Source: Bacteroidota bacterium
Lineage (GTDB): Bacteria > Bacteroidota > Bacteroidia > CAIKAF01
Assembly (NCBI GenBank): GCA_016866335.1
Contig: VGMT01000001.1
Coordinates: 62,001-126,000, forward strand
Reading direction: 5' to 3'
DNA length: 64,000 bases
The notes under the pieces were generated by a model. It worked only from the letters and a program-made list of their open reading frames with translations, ran no database searches and was not told the DNA's origin. This document shows, piece by piece, positions 1 through 8,828 of this stretch. The number at the start of each line of letters is the position of its first letter. Position 1 is the first letter of the stretch. Made by a program: the position numbers and the translations under genes.

Positions 1-1972
1 TCCTGTGTTGGACAATTTTGGCAGAGATTTGTCGAATTTGGCCGAAATGGGTAAACTGGATCCCATAATTGGTCGGGATAAAGAAATAGAACGGGTTTCT
101 CAAATTTTATCAAGGAGAAAGAAGAACAATCCTATTTTGATTGGAGAACCTGGTGTGGGAAAATCTGCGATTGCTGAAGGGTTGGCCCTTCGAATTTCGC
201 AAAAAAAGGTGGCTCGGAATTTATTTTCAAAGCGTGTTGTGTCCTTGGATTTGGGTTCTTTGGTGGCAGGCACAAAATACCGTGGGCAGTTTGAAGAGCG
301 CATGAAGGCCTTGATGACCGAATTGGAGAAATCCCCTGATGTAATTTTGTTTATTGATGAGATACATACCATTATAGGAGCTGGAGGTGCTAGTGGTTCC
401 TTGGATGCCTCGAACATGTTTAAACCCGCTTTAGCAAGGGGAGAAATTCAATGCATTGGAGCTACAACATTGGATGAATACCGTCAATTTATTGAAAAGG
501 ATGGTGCGCTTGACAGAAGGTTTCAGAAGGTTATGGTTGAGCCCACCACCGAGGAAGAGACCTTACAGATATTAAACAACATTAAGGATAGGTACGAAGA
601 TCACCACAATGTTACTTACACCGAAGATGCGCTAAAAGCCTGTGTTAGCTTAACCAGCAGGTACATAACCGACCGGTTTTTACCTGACAAAGCGATTGAT
701 GCTTTGGATGAAGCTGGTGCCAGGGTACATATTACCAACATAAAGGTGCCCAAAGAAATTGAAGAAATTGAGAAAGAAATTGAAGTGGTAAAGGTTGAAA
801 AAACACGGGTGGTAAAGAGTCAGCGCTATGAAAAGGCAGCTGAGCTAAGGGACAAAGAACGGCAGTTGGCAGAAAAGTTAGAAAATGCCAAAGCCAAATG
901 GGATGAAGAAACACGTCAGCACCGTGAATTGGTTGGAGAAGATGAAGTTGCGCAAGTGGTTTCCATGATGACTGGAATTCCGGTTCAACGCGTAGCGCAG
1001 AGCGAGAGCAATGTTTTATCGAAAATGTACGACATGGTAAAGGGCCGTGTGATTGGACAAGATGATGCAGTAAAAAAGGTAGTACGTGCGATACAGCGAA
1101 ACAGAGCGGGGTTAAAAGATCCAAACAAACCCATAGGTAGTTTTATATTTTTAGGACCTACGGGGGTAGGTAAAACCCAGTTGGCGAAGGTGCTTTCCAA
1201 AACTCTTTTTAACAGTGAGGATTCCTTGATTCGCATTGACATGTCAGAATACATGGAGAAATTTGCTGTTTCTCGATTAATTGGAGCGCCTCCGGGCTAT
1301 GTGGGTTACGAAGAAGGGGGGCAATTGACAGAGAAGGTGCGTCGTAAACCATATTCCGTTGTCTTGCTTGATGAAATAGAAAAGGCTCACCCAGATGTTT
1401 TCAACTTATTGTTACAGGCCTTGGACGATGGGATTTTAACGGATTCATTGGGCAGAAAAATTGACTTCAAGAATACCATTATCATTATGACCTCAAATAT
1501 TGGGTCAAGAGATTTGAAAGAATTTGGTCAAGGTGTTGGATTCAAAACGGCTGCCCGCGAAAAGCAATCGGACGAGTATTCCAGTTCGGTCATTCAAAAC
1601 GCCCTTAAAAAAGCCTTTGCTCCCGAGTTTTTAAATCGGATTGACGATGTTATTGTTTTCAGTTCTCTGAACCAAGAAGACATCCATAAAATCATAGAGT
1701 TGGAGCTTTCGGCGCTAATTCAACGTATTGAAAGCAATGGATACAAAATTAACATCAGTCCAGAAGCCAAAGATTTCATTGCACAAAAGGGATTTGACCC
1801 ACAGTATGGGGCAAGGCCATTGAAAAGGGCTATTCAAAAATACATTGAAGATGGTTTAGCTGAAGAGATTATCAGCGGACGCGTTGTTGAGGGAGATCAG
1901 ATTTCAATTGACCTGGAAGATGGGGCTGTTAAAATCAATAAAATGAAGGTTCGCAAAAAGAAGAATTCATAA
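1..1972 (+). CDS. clpC: ATP-dependent Clp protease ATPase subunit ClpC, 5' end missing
   Basis: AAA+ unfoldase that feeds substrates to ClpP in the cytoplasm. The reading frame is open to the window edge and begins inside the linker before the first ATPase domain, so the N-terminal Clp_N substrate/adaptor domain lies outside. In the visible 655 residues: Walker A GEPGVGKS at 47-54, Walker B LFIDEIH near 115, a coiled UVR-type middle domain around 255-300 (this marks ClpC rather than ClpA or ClpX), a second Walker A GPTGVGKT near 380 and Walker B VVLLDEIEKAH near 455. The C-terminal D2-small domain is complete. The adaptor ClpS is encoded at 27625. A GTG at position 5 is not the true start. 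Identity is very secure. Confidence 0.96.
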   Translation, partial: PVLDNFGRDLSNLAEMGKLDPIIGRDKEIERVSQILSRRKKNNPILIGEPGVGKSAIAEGLALRISQKKVARNLFSKRVVSLDLGSLVAGTKYRGQFEERMKALMTELEKSPDVILFIDEIHTIIGAGGASGSLDASNMFKPALARGEIQCIGATTLDEYRQFIEKDGALDRRFQKVMVEPTTEEETLQILNNIKDRYEDHHNVTYTEDALKACVSLTSRYITDRFLPDKAIDALDEAGARVHITNIKVPKEIEEIEKEIEVVKVEKTRVVKSQRYEKAAELRDKERQLAEKLENAKAKWDEETRQHRELVGEDEVAQVVSMMTGIPVQRVAQSESNVLSKMYDMVKGRVIGQDDAVKKVVRAIQRNRAGLKDPNKPIGSFIFLGPTGVGKTQLAKVLSKTLFNSEDSLIRIDMSEYMEKFAVSRLIGAPPGYVGYEEGGQLTEKVRRKPYSVVLLDEIEKAHPDVFNLLLQALDDGILTDSLGRKIDFKNTIIIMTSNIGSRDLKEFGQGVGFKTAAREKQSDEYSSSVIQNALKKAFAPEFLNRIDDVIVFSSLNQEDIHKIIELELSALIQRIESNGYKINISPEAKDFIAQKGFDPQYGARPLKRAIQKYIEDGLAEEIISGRVVEGDQISIDLEDGAVKINKMKVRKKKNS

Positions 1973-1986
1973 TCAAAGTGGATTTG

Positions 1987-1994
1987 TATCTTTG
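1987..1994 (+). promoter_or_regulatory. -7 promoter box upstream of small lipoprotein gene
   Basis: TATCTTTG matches the Bacteroidota -7 consensus TAnnTTTG and ends 15 nt before the ATG at 2010. No clear TTG is seen at the -33 position, so the promoter is only moderately supported. Confidence 0.45.
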
Positions 1995-2009
1995 ACGTAA
2001 ATCAGATGT

Positions 2010-2222
2010 ATGAAGCAGATTAAAACAATTCTAGCCCTCGGCCTTATTTTGGTTTCTCTTAGCAGCTGCGAAGAAGAAATTTGCATCCATTGTTTCCCGG
2101 TTGGGGAAAGCCACGATAGCCCGAATATGGTGGAGTTTTGTTCAACCGACAGGAATGCCCGAATGGACTTTCAGGTTCAATACATAGATAAATCGTACAA
2201 CTGCATACAAGCTGGAGAATAA
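2010..2222 (+). CDS. small predicted lipoprotein, 70 aa
   Basis: Unrecognised. The N-terminus has a basic start (MKQIK), a hydrophobic stretch and a lipobox LSSC, predicting lipidation at Cys20 and membrane anchoring. The mature part is about 50 residues and holds three more cysteines (C-I-H-C near the start, one mid-way and one near the end), which might form disulphides in the periplasm. It is preceded by a -7 promoter box at 1987 and followed by a strong terminator at 2244, so it is probably its own short transcript separate from clpC. Confidence 0.7.
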   Translation: MKQIKTILALGLILVSLSSCEEEICIHCFPVGESHDSPNMVEFCSTDRNARMDFQVQYIDKSYNCIQAGE

Positions 2223-2243
2223 GAAAACCTTTTCGAATGAAAT

Positions 2244-2267
2244 AAGCCCCGTATAGGGGCTTTTTTT
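2244..2267 (+). terminator. rho-independent terminator after small lipoprotein gene
   Basis: AAGCCCC, a short loop, then GGGGCTT followed by a T run. The 7-bp GC-rich stem plus T tract is a standard intrinsic terminator on the plus strand. Confidence 0.85.
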
Positions 2268-2316
2268 ATGGTATCAACCTTTAAAATCAACCTTTTAGTT
2301 ACAGAAAACTGAGGTC

Positions 2317-2346
2317 AAAAAAAAGCCCTGATTCAAACCAGAGCTT
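2317..2346 (-). terminator. rho-independent terminator closing the bamD-to-lipoprotein run
   Basis: On the minus strand AAGCTCTG, loop GTTTGAAT, CAGGGCTT (8 bp with one G-T pair), then eight T. It lies about 25 nt past the stop of the gene at 2370 and faces the plus-strand terminator at 2244. Confidence 0.82.
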
Positions 2347-2369
2347 CAGATGCAGATTTTAAAATTTTA

Positions 2370-2936
2370 CTACTTCTTTATTGCTTCTACTCGAATGGAG
2401 TACCGAATTTTCAATCGGTATTCTTGTTGAGAATTATCGGTTACGGTAACCATACGGGTATCAAACCTTGTAATAAATGTGTCCTTAAGCCAAGGTTGAA
2501 TATCGCCATAATTTACGGAGAGCGCTTCAACTTTTCCGCGGTTGGGTAAGTCGTTACCAAAACCACCAGCACCGCCTGTTGGATTGTGCTTGTAAGCAGC
2601 AAGAAGCTGTTTGCCGGGTTCAGACCGCGACACGAAGAATATCTCATACTTTTTAAAGGGCCACAGCGTTGTGTCGGGGCTTAGCATTTCAACAAAAGCG
2701 CTGTCCATGCTTACTTTGTCGATATTATCGAAAGTCATGCCTTCAGTAAGGAGATAATCTCGTAGGTATTGCATATCGACCGTATCGACATTTACCATAA
2801 ACTCATTGTTCTTGTAGTTTCCTGGAATGACGATTTCATTTTCAAAAGGGACAACAATTTGATAACGATCAGGACCACAAGCTACAATGGCAGAGCCTAG
2901 AAACGAAAGAAATAAGAGTGTCTTTAAATTTCCCAT
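2370..2936 (-). CDS. predicted lipoprotein, 188 aa, unknown function
   Basis: Signal sequence MGNLKTLLFLSFLGSAIVACG with a lipobox ending at Cys20 predicts a lipoprotein. The mature part shows no domain I recognise. It contains a YEIFF stretch, a glycine-rich loop TGGAGGFGN near 122 and a lysine-rich tail. It lies 23 nt after fabI and is the last gene before the terminator at 2317. It also has its own well-formed promoter: TTG, 19 nt, TACTTTTG, then 4 nt to the ATG, so it may be transcribed both with the upstream genes and alone from a leaderless mRNA. GldD/GldH-like gliding lipoproteins were considered, but no signature could be confirmed by eye. Confidence 0.75.
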   Translation of the reverse strand: MGNLKTLLFLSFLGSAIVACGPDRYQIVVPFENEIVIPGNYKNNEFMVNVDTVDMQYLRDYLLTEGMTFDNIDKVSMDSAFVEMLSPDTTLWPFKKYEIFFVSRSEPGKQLLAAYKHNPTGGAGGFGNDLPNRGKVEALSVNYGDIQPWLKDTFITRFDTRMVTVTDNSQQEYRLKIRYSIRVEAIKK

Positions 2937-2940
2937 ATTA

Positions 2941-2970
2941 CAAAAGTACGATTTCTATTTCAAGATGCAA
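2941..2970 (-). promoter_or_regulatory. promoter directly upstream of lipoprotein gene (leaderless type)
   Basis: Minus strand: TTG at 2970-2968, 19-nt spacer, TACTTTTG at 2948-2941, then only 4 nt to the ATG at 2936. Both elements and the spacing fit the Bacteroidota sigma-70 consensus. Confidence 0.7.
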
Positions 2971-3769
2971 ATTTTTCCATCATATCGGCAGAAATTCCAG
3001 TGGAGCTAAAGCCTCCGTCGTGAAACAGATTTTGCATGGTAACCATTCGGGTGAAATCTGAAAACAGGCTTATGCAGTAATTGGCGCAATCTTCGGCAGA
3101 GGCATTACCGAGCGGAGACATTTTATCGGCATAGTCAAAAAAGGAATCAAAGCCCCCTACTCCACTGCCAGCGGTGGTTTTGGTTGGAGATTGAGAGATG
3201 GTATTTACGCGGACCTTATTTTTCTTTCCGTAGTGGTACCCGAAACCTCTGGCGATGCTTTCTAAAACAGCTTTAGCATCAGCCATATCACCATAATCGG
3301 GGAAGGTGCGTTGAGCAGCAATGTAGCTAAGGCCTACAACGCTACCCCATTCTTTGATGGCGTCTTTTTGATAAGCCACCTGAAGCATACGGTGAAAAGA
3401 AAGGGCTGAGATATCAAGGCTTTTTTGATACCAATCGTAATTAAGGTTGGTGTATTGGCGGCCTTTTCTAACATTGGGCGACATCCCAATGGAATGTAGA
3501 ACAAAATCAATTTGACCACCGGCAAAGGCCATAGTTTCATCAAAAAGTTTTTCAACGTCTTCTTGAGACGTTGCATCGGCGCCAATAACGGGAGCCTTGC
3601 ATTGTTCTGCCAAATTGTGAATTGTTCCCATGCGCAGGGCGACGGGTGCATTTGAAAGAACGATTTTGGCCCCTTGTTCAACCGCTTTAACGGCGACCTT
3701 CCAAGCGATCGAATTTTCATCTAAGGCTCCAGTTATAATTCCGGTTTTTCCGGTTAAAATTCCATTCAT
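2960..3769 (-). CDS. fabI: enoyl-[acyl-carrier-protein] reductase (NADH)
   Basis: Catalyses the last step of each fatty-acid elongation cycle, reducing enoyl-ACP with NADH in the cytoplasm. Seen: N-terminal Rossmann segment GIITGALDENSIAW (the FabI version of the glycine motif), HSIGMSPN, and the catalytic Tyr-(X6)-Lys as Y-GDMADA-K near 165-172, followed by VRVNTISQSP. The length of 269 aa fits FabI of this phylum. The frame extends upstream to a TTG at 3805, but the ATG at 3769 gives the normal N-terminus and avoids overlap with recN. It sits 32 nt after recN in the run from bamD. Confidence 0.95.
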   Translation of the reverse strand: MNGILTGKTGIITGALDENSIAWKVAVKAVEQGAKIVLSNAPVALRMGTIHNLAEQCKAPVIGADATSQEDVEKLFDETMAFAGGQIDFVLHSIGMSPNVRKGRQYTNLNYDWYQKSLDISALSFHRMLQVAYQKDAIKEWGSVVGLSYIAAQRTFPDYGDMADAKAVLESIARGFGYHYGKKNKVRVNTISQSPTKTTAGSGVGGFDSFFDYADKMSPLGNASAEDCANYCISLFSDFTRMVTMQNLFHDGGFSSTGISADMMEKFAS

Positions 3770-3801
3770 AGGTTCGTTATTATAGTGCGAAAGAACAAAA
3801 A

Positions 3802-5448
3802 TCAATTGGGATTTAATAATTCACGGGCATGTTCAAGCGCGTTTTCGGTGGTTACTTCAGCGCTGAGCATGCCAGCAAGTTCTTCGATTCGTTCATGGTA
3901 GGTCAGCTCTCGGATTCGGGTTGTACCCTGAATTTTCTCTACCTTGAAATGCCTTTTTCCTTTTGAGGCGATTTGGGGAAGATGGGTAATGGCCATTATC
4001 TGCATGCTGTTGCCTGAATCTGCAAGTAAGGTACCCATTTTCCCTGCAATTTTACCGGAAATCCCAGTATCGATTTCATCGAAAATTAGGGTTGGTTGAG
4101 CCTTCTTTTGGGCGGCCAATAACTTAAAGATTAGCATTATTCGCGACAATTCTCCGCCCGAGGCAATTTGTTCAAGCGGTTTTGGAGGTAATTTAGCGTG
4201 GGGTGAATACAAAAACTGAATATCTTCAAACCCCAGAATGTTGGGTTCAGGCAAGGGATTGAAATCAATCTGAATCCTAGCCTCTTCAAGTCCTAATTCA
4301 GGGAGCAGAGGAGCAATTAAATGTTCAATATTGGCTGCAGCCTTTTTTCGACTTTCGGTTAGGCTTATCCCTAACTCAGCAATGCGTTTCGTCCAGCTTT
4401 CAATTTCGGTCTCCCAACCCAATTGAGCCATTTCAAGATTTTCAAGCTCATTTTTTTCGGTCAACCACTGTTCTGCCTTAAAGAACATTTCTTTTTCATC
4501 TTGGCATTGGTGTTTTCGAAGCAAAGTCAAAAACGCATTTAGCCTTTCCTTTCCTTGTTCAAGTTTTATGGGATCGGGGGAGAATTCATCTTCAAGCCGT
4601 TGAAGCTCTTGTCCTAAATCGGCTAAATCTATGCGTGCTGTTTCAAGACGATTCAGCAAATCTAGAGTTGATGAGACAAAGGGATTCAGTTTCTGTGCAA
4701 GATGTCCAGCCTTTTTAAGCTCATCGACAATATGGTTTTCTTCCAGGAGAAATTCCAACAGATTTCGAAGCGAAAGCTGCAGGGATTCTGCCTGCTGTAA
4801 TTGTTGCACCTTTGCTTCAATCATTTCATGTTCTCCAATCTGCCATTTTAATGCCTGCCATTCTGCCAGTTGAAAATTCAAGAAATCCAGTTTGCGTTGA
4901 TGATTGGCCTTATCATTCAGGTAATTTTCTTTTTGTTGCTGCAATTTATTTCGATAGGCAAAAGCGATAGCAAACTCTTGGGCCAATGATTCTGCATCAG
5001 CAATACAATCCAGCCAATTGATCTTGTAGTTTTTGTTTTTTAATGCTAAATTTTCGTGTTGCCCGTGGATATCTAGAAGTTGATCTGCCAGGTCTTTAAG
5101 TTGGTTTAAATTGACTGGAGAGTCGTTAATAAATGCGCGGCTCTTGCCATTTGGCCATATTTCTCTGCGAACAATGCATGTGGCATCAAAATCGAGCTCC
5201 TGTTCAAAAAACCAAGTTTTTAAAGGCTCTGAATCTTCAAGGTGGAATATCAATTCAGAGATGCATTTTTTTTCTTTATCAATAAGGATGGATGGGTCGG
5301 CTCGTTTTCCCATCACCAATCCCAAGGCCCCAAGAAAAATACTTTTCCCTGCTCCAGTTTCGCCAGTAAAAACGTGGAAACCATCTGAAAAATTCAACTT
5401 TGCTTCTTGAATAAGAGCATAATTTGATATGTACAATTCATGAATCAT
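3802..5448 (-). CDS. recN: DNA repair protein RecN
   Basis: SMC-like ATPase acting in double-strand-break repair on the nucleoid. Seen: Walker A GETGAGKS at residues 29-36, the RecN motif DIHGQHE near 127, a long central coiled coil (about 150-360), the ABC signature region with ASGGELSR near 430 and Walker B LIFDEIDTGISG near 455. At 548 aa it has full family length. The ATG at 5448 is preferred over an in-frame TTG six bases upstream because MIHELYISNYALI is the usual N-terminus. Downstream of the DUF4835 gene by 37 nt and upstream of fabI by 32 nt. Confidence 0.95.
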   Translation of the reverse strand: MIHELYISNYALIQEAKLNFSDGFHVFTGETGAGKSIFLGALGLVMGKRADPSILIDKEKKCISELIFHLEDSEPLKTWFFEQELDFDATCIVRREIWPNGKSRAFINDSPVNLNQLKDLADQLLDIHGQHENLALKNKNYKINWLDCIADAESLAQEFAIAFAYRNKLQQQKENYLNDKANHQRKLDFLNFQLAEWQALKWQIGEHEMIEAKVQQLQQAESLQLSLRNLLEFLLEENHIVDELKKAGHLAQKLNPFVSSTLDLLNRLETARIDLADLGQELQRLEDEFSPDPIKLEQGKERLNAFLTLLRKHQCQDEKEMFFKAEQWLTEKNELENLEMAQLGWETEIESWTKRIAELGISLTESRKKAAANIEHLIAPLLPELGLEEARIQIDFNPLPEPNILGFEDIQFLYSPHAKLPPKPLEQIASGGELSRIMLIFKLLAAQKKAQPTLIFDEIDTGISGKIAGKMGTLLADSGNSMQIMAITHLPQIASKGKRHFKVEKIQGTTRIRELTYHERIEELAGMLSAEVTTENALEHARELLNPN

Positions 5449-5485
5449 AGCCAAGTGGAAAGGTACGGCTTTCGTTCATAAGTTG

Positions 5486-6412
5486 TTAGCGAGCTGCCTC
5501 ATCGTATTTTGCCCCTTGAGCAGGGTCGGTTTTCTTTAAGATGGGAATAATAACTGCCTTTTCGGCTGCAGGGGCATTTTTTAAGATGTTAATAATTTCC
5601 TGCCGTTTTGCATTGAAGAACACCTGAAGTAAAAAAGCATTTGGCCGTTGATCCCAAATTTTATCTAATTTTTCAAGGGACTTTAAGCAAGCTATTCGAC
5701 CACTTTTAAAGTCAGAAACAAGCACATCCATTCCCAGTCGGTGGTAATCGTAATACAGATCACGAAGGGGCGAGAAAGCTTGGTTTAAATAATCGTTGAT
5801 GATCCAATATCGATTGTTGTTGTTTTCGGTAGAGCGCCAGCCAGGTTCCGATAAATTTTGGCTGTTGTTTACAACTGCTTGGGCTTTGAGCAATTCTGCA
5901 TCCCCGCCTTTGGGTGCCATTCCGTCTTTATCTAACCCAATTATTAGGTAGGCATAAAAAGCGAGAACTGAGGTTAGATTTGATTGGCTGGCGTTTTCAG
6001 AAAAGAAAAAAGCTTGATTGGGCAAGTACGTAAATGAAAAAGCTTTGTCTTGGTGGTTCAATAATGGACTATCGAATGCACTGTTGTAAATACGGCGTTG
6101 AGCGATTATGGTAACGGTTCCAGAATAAGAATTGGGTACAATTTGCCCGGTGGCTGATTTCTCTTGGTTGGTTACATTGATGAAAATTTGGCACTGGATT
6201 TTTTCAAATTCTTCATACTCCTCTTCCGTCCATTTGGTGTTGTTCATGAACTCACGAACCCCCGATTCAAAACCTTCAAAAATAGATTGGTCGGCTTGGG
6301 CAATTTGTGCGGTATTGACCTTGACTTCGCACCTTAATTCCTGAGCATGGGCAACCTTGCTAAGCAGAAGGGAAAAAAAGCACAGTAGAATTACCTTGAT
6401 TTGATGGTGCAT
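5486..6412 (-). CDS. DUF4835-family secreted/periplasmic protein
   Basis: Conserved Bacteroidota protein of unknown biochemical role. Residues 1-23 form a cleavable signal peptide ending AHAQ, so it acts in the periplasm or envelope. The body of about 285 residues starts with ELRCEVKVN and carries a WTEEEYEEFEKIQC stretch, and the central part is rich in aromatic residues (FFFSENASQSN, FYAYLIIGLD). I recall this family being listed as PorD in relation to the type IX secretion system in some annotations, but that link is from memory and nothing in the sequence proves it. The start overlaps the end of coaBC by 22 nt, implying translational coupling. A TAATTTTG box lies 7 nt upstream of the ATG. 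Confidence 0.85.
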   Translation of the reverse strand: MHHQIKVILLCFFSLLLSKVAHAQELRCEVKVNTAQIAQADQSIFEGFESGVREFMNNTKWTEEEYEEFEKIQCQIFINVTNQEKSATGQIVPNSYSGTVTIIAQRRIYNSAFDSPLLNHQDKAFSFTYLPNQAFFFSENASQSNLTSVLAFYAYLIIGLDKDGMAPKGGDAELLKAQAVVNNSQNLSEPGWRSTENNNNRYWIINDYLNQAFSPLRDLYYDYHRLGMDVLVSDFKSGRIACLKSLEKLDKIWDQRPNAFLLQVFFNAKRQEIINILKNAPAAEKAVIIPILKKTDPAQGAKYDEAAR

Positions 6413-7596
6413 GTAGCTACAAAATTAAGGATTTCCAGGGCAATTTCTGTTTTGGATTTAAGTTCAAGTTCATGGGTAGAATCGGAAGTAATCAGGGTCA
6501 CTTTATTTGTATCTACCTCAAAACCTGCACCTGAGTTATCCAATGTATTAAGTGCCAAGACATCTACCCCTTTTTTTTCAAATTTAATTTTTGCCTGTTC
6601 CAATGATTGCTTTGATTCCAATGCAAATCCCAACAACAGGTAGTTCCGTTTTTTAAAAGCCAAGCTTTTCAATATATCTGGATTTTCAATCCAATCAAAC
6701 GTTGGAAAACCTTCGGATGTTTTTTTAATTTTCTGGGTATTTACATTTGCTATGCGGTAATCTGCAACCGCAGCAGCCATGCCAATTACATCGTAGTTTT
6801 CAGCGCGTTCTTGGATAGCCGTTTGCATTTCGAGTGCGGTTTCAACCTCTATGCATTCCATTCCTTTAAGTGTAGGAATTTTGGAACCCTTTGTTCGGAT
6901 AATTGTGACATGGGCACCATTTACAGAGGCAGCCTCGGCTAGAGCCACCCCCATTTTCCCTGTGCTTCTATTGCTGATAAAACGAACGGGGTCAAGGGCT
7001 TCTCGGGTACCTCCGCTGCTAACCAAAAACCGTTTTCCAAGCCACCAGGGTTTGAGTTTTTTAAAGAGAGTTAGGTGAATTACCAAGGCTTCAGGCTCTG
7101 GCATTCGACCATGACCAACCAAACCGGAAGCCAAAGAGCCGTAATCGGGTTCAATAATGTGGTACCCCAGTTCCTTAGCCTGGAGAATATTTCTTTGTGT
7201 GGTATTGTGGACCCACATGTCGTGGTCCATGGCTGGCACAAGAATTACAGGGCATCGGGCGCACAAAGTGGCAACTAGAACAGCATTTTCAGTTTTGCCT
7301 TGAACCAACGCAGAAAGGCTGTTCACCGTAAAGGGTGCCAAAACGATCAAATCGGCCCAAAGTGCCAAATTCACATGATTAATCCATTCCCCAGAATTCG
7401 GATCATACAAAGCATGTACAACAGGATTTCCAGAGACAACAGAGAGGGTTAGGGGGGTAACAAATTCAAGTGCCTGAGGGCTGCATACCACCTTAACTTC
7501 TGCTCCGGCGGCTTTTAGCAAACGAATTAACTCAGGAGTCTTGTAGGCCGCTATTCCTCCGGTAATACCAAGAAGAATATGTTTTCCGGCCAGCAT
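6391..7596 (-). CDS. coaBC: bifunctional phosphopantothenoylcysteine decarboxylase / phosphopantothenate-cysteine ligase CoaBC (Dfp)
   Basis: Makes 4'-phosphopantetheine for coenzyme A in two steps: CoaB joins phosphopantothenate to cysteine, and CoaC (FMN-dependent) decarboxylates the product. Residues 1 to about 185 are CoaC with GGIAAYK at 13-19, the substrate-binding PAMDHDMW (usually PAMN) and the flap motif GLVGHGRM. Residues 185-401 are CoaB with SSGGTREALDPVRFISN and STGKMG. The position matching the catalytic Cys of E. coli CoaC (C-G-x-x-G-x-G-R-M) reads Ser here. It lies 14 nt after rpoZ and overlaps the DUF4835 gene. The stand-alone fusion is complete at 401 aa. Confidence 0.95.
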   Translation of the reverse strand: MLAGKHILLGITGGIAAYKTPELIRLLKAAGAEVKVVCSPQALEFVTPLTLSVVSGNPVVHALYDPNSGEWINHVNLALWADLIVLAPFTVNSLSALVQGKTENAVLVATLCARCPVILVPAMDHDMWVHNTTQRNILQAKELGYHIIEPDYGSLASGLVGHGRMPEPEALVIHLTLFKKLKPWWLGKRFLVSSGGTREALDPVRFISNRSTGKMGVALAEAASVNGAHVTIIRTKGSKIPTLKGMECIEVETALEMQTAIQERAENYDVIGMAAAVADYRIANVNTQKIKKTSEGFPTFDWIENPDILKSLAFKKRNYLLLGFALESKQSLEQAKIKFEKKGVDVLALNTLDNSGAGFEVDTNKVTLITSDSTHELELKSKTEIALEILNFVATCTIKSR

Positions 7597-7610
7597 TGGT
7601 AAAAGAAGAT

Positions 7611-7958
7611 TTATTTTTCAACCCCATCCGATCCATGACCGGTGGAGTCATTTCGAAAATAAATTTGACCTTCAAGCCATTCTTGGTAAGCAAACGCGTT
7701 GGGTTTAGGAAGGCGCTCATAGTACCGGCTAATTTCAATTTGCTCCCGGTTTTCCAAAACCTCATCTAAATTATCGCTAACACTCACAAATTCTTCCAGT
7801 TTTTCTTTAATCTCTTCTTTTAACTGAACTTGAATTTGGTTTGCTCTACGGCCAATTATGGTTAAAGACTCGTAAATATTTCCAGTTTTCTCATTCAATT
7901 TACTGATATCGCGCGTAATGGTCGACATTTCAGCATTCATCTTTTTAAAATTCGACAT
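7611..7958 (-). CDS. rpoZ: RNA polymerase omega subunit (Rpb6/RpoZ family)
   Basis: Small subunit that helps assemble and stabilise RNA polymerase. The Bacteroidota form is diverged. Here it is recognised by TGNIYESLTIIGRRANQI near residues 24-42 (the Rpb6/omega helix motif), a KLEEF segment and the C-terminal YYERLPKPNAFAYQEWLEG that marks the phylum's version. Length of 115 aa is normal. It starts 9 nt after bamD and ends 14 nt before coaBC, the conserved bamD-rpoZ-coaBC order. Confidence 0.88.
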   Translation of the reverse strand: MSNFKKMNAEMSTITRDISKLNEKTGNIYESLTIIGRRANQIQVQLKEEIKEKLEEFVSVSDNLDEVLENREQIEISRYYERLPKPNAFAYQEWLEGQIYFRNDSTGHGSDGVEK

Positions 7959-7967
7959 GGCTTTTAA

Positions 7968-8810
7968 TTATGGATTACCGATTTGAGAATAGATGTCGCG
8001 TAGTTTCTGAGCTTCAGAATTTAAAGAAGAAGCTTTAGCAGCCATTTCTTGATTTCTAAAAGCGGGAGCAAATTTAGTGTAATATTTTAAGACTTCCTCA
8101 TATCTTTCTGTTCGTTTGCTTCGAATGCTCTTATCGGCGTAGTTTTTTTGTGCTTGAAGAATAAGCAAATAAATAGATTCTCTTCGCTGTGTATCTGGAA
8201 AATCAGCCATTAAAACCTCAAAAGTGGTAATTGCCGAGGTGTACTCCATTCGGTCGTAATGCAACAAAGCTTGAGCAAACAATTTCGATTCAAGTTTTGA
8301 CCTTAATTCATCAATCAACTTTGTGGCTTCTTGAACCCTATTGCTTTCTGGGAAATAATCGGCAAAAGCCTGAAGTTTTTCAATGGCCTTCTTGGTTGAG
8401 GTTTGGTCTAGGCTAAATCTAGGACTTTCTTTATACAAGCAGTAGGCCGACATATAATAAGCCTCTTCGCGCTTGGTGCTTTTCGGAAAGTTCTGAACAA
8501 AGGAGTCAAAATAATAACTTGCTAGAAGCATATCTTTTACACCATAGTGGCAATATGCCAAGTAATAATGAATTTCTTCGGCGGTATTGCTGCCCCGAAT
8601 CACTCCAAACAATTCATCAAACAGCGGCAATGCTTTTGCGTATTTACCCTTTTCGTACAATTCAACGGCAAGTTTTCGCTTTGCGGGGTAATCTGAACTC
8701 TTTACCACCTTATTGTAATCGTTGCATGCACCAAAAAAGGAGCTAGCCACAAAAACGAAAACAGCATAAATTGTATATATAGGTACCGGAATTGAAAGGA
8801 ATTTCCTCAT
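7968..8810 (-). CDS. bamD: outer membrane protein assembly factor BamD
   Basis: Lipoprotein of the BAM complex that inserts beta-barrel proteins into the outer membrane. A signal sequence with lipobox ending FFGAC (Cys about residue 29) is followed by tetratricopeptide repeats, for example YEKGKYAKALPLFDEL, EIHYYLAYCHYGVKD and HYDRMEYTSAITTFEVLMADFPDT. At 280 aa it has the usual length. First gene of the long minus run; a divergent promoter pair separates it from the gene at 8866. Confidence 0.92.
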   Translation of the reverse strand: MRKFLSIPVPIYTIYAVFVFVASSFFGACNDYNKVVKSSDYPAKRKLAVELYEKGKYAKALPLFDELFGVIRGSNTAEEIHYYLAYCHYGVKDMLLASYYFDSFVQNFPKSTKREEAYYMSAYCLYKESPRFSLDQTSTKKAIEKLQAFADYFPESNRVQEATKLIDELRSKLESKLFAQALLHYDRMEYTSAITTFEVLMADFPDTQRRESIYLLILQAQKNYADKSIRSKRTERYEEVLKYYTKFAPAFRNQEMAAKASSLNSEAQKLRDIYSQIGNP

Positions 8811-8828
8811 GCCACCAAAAATATCTTT

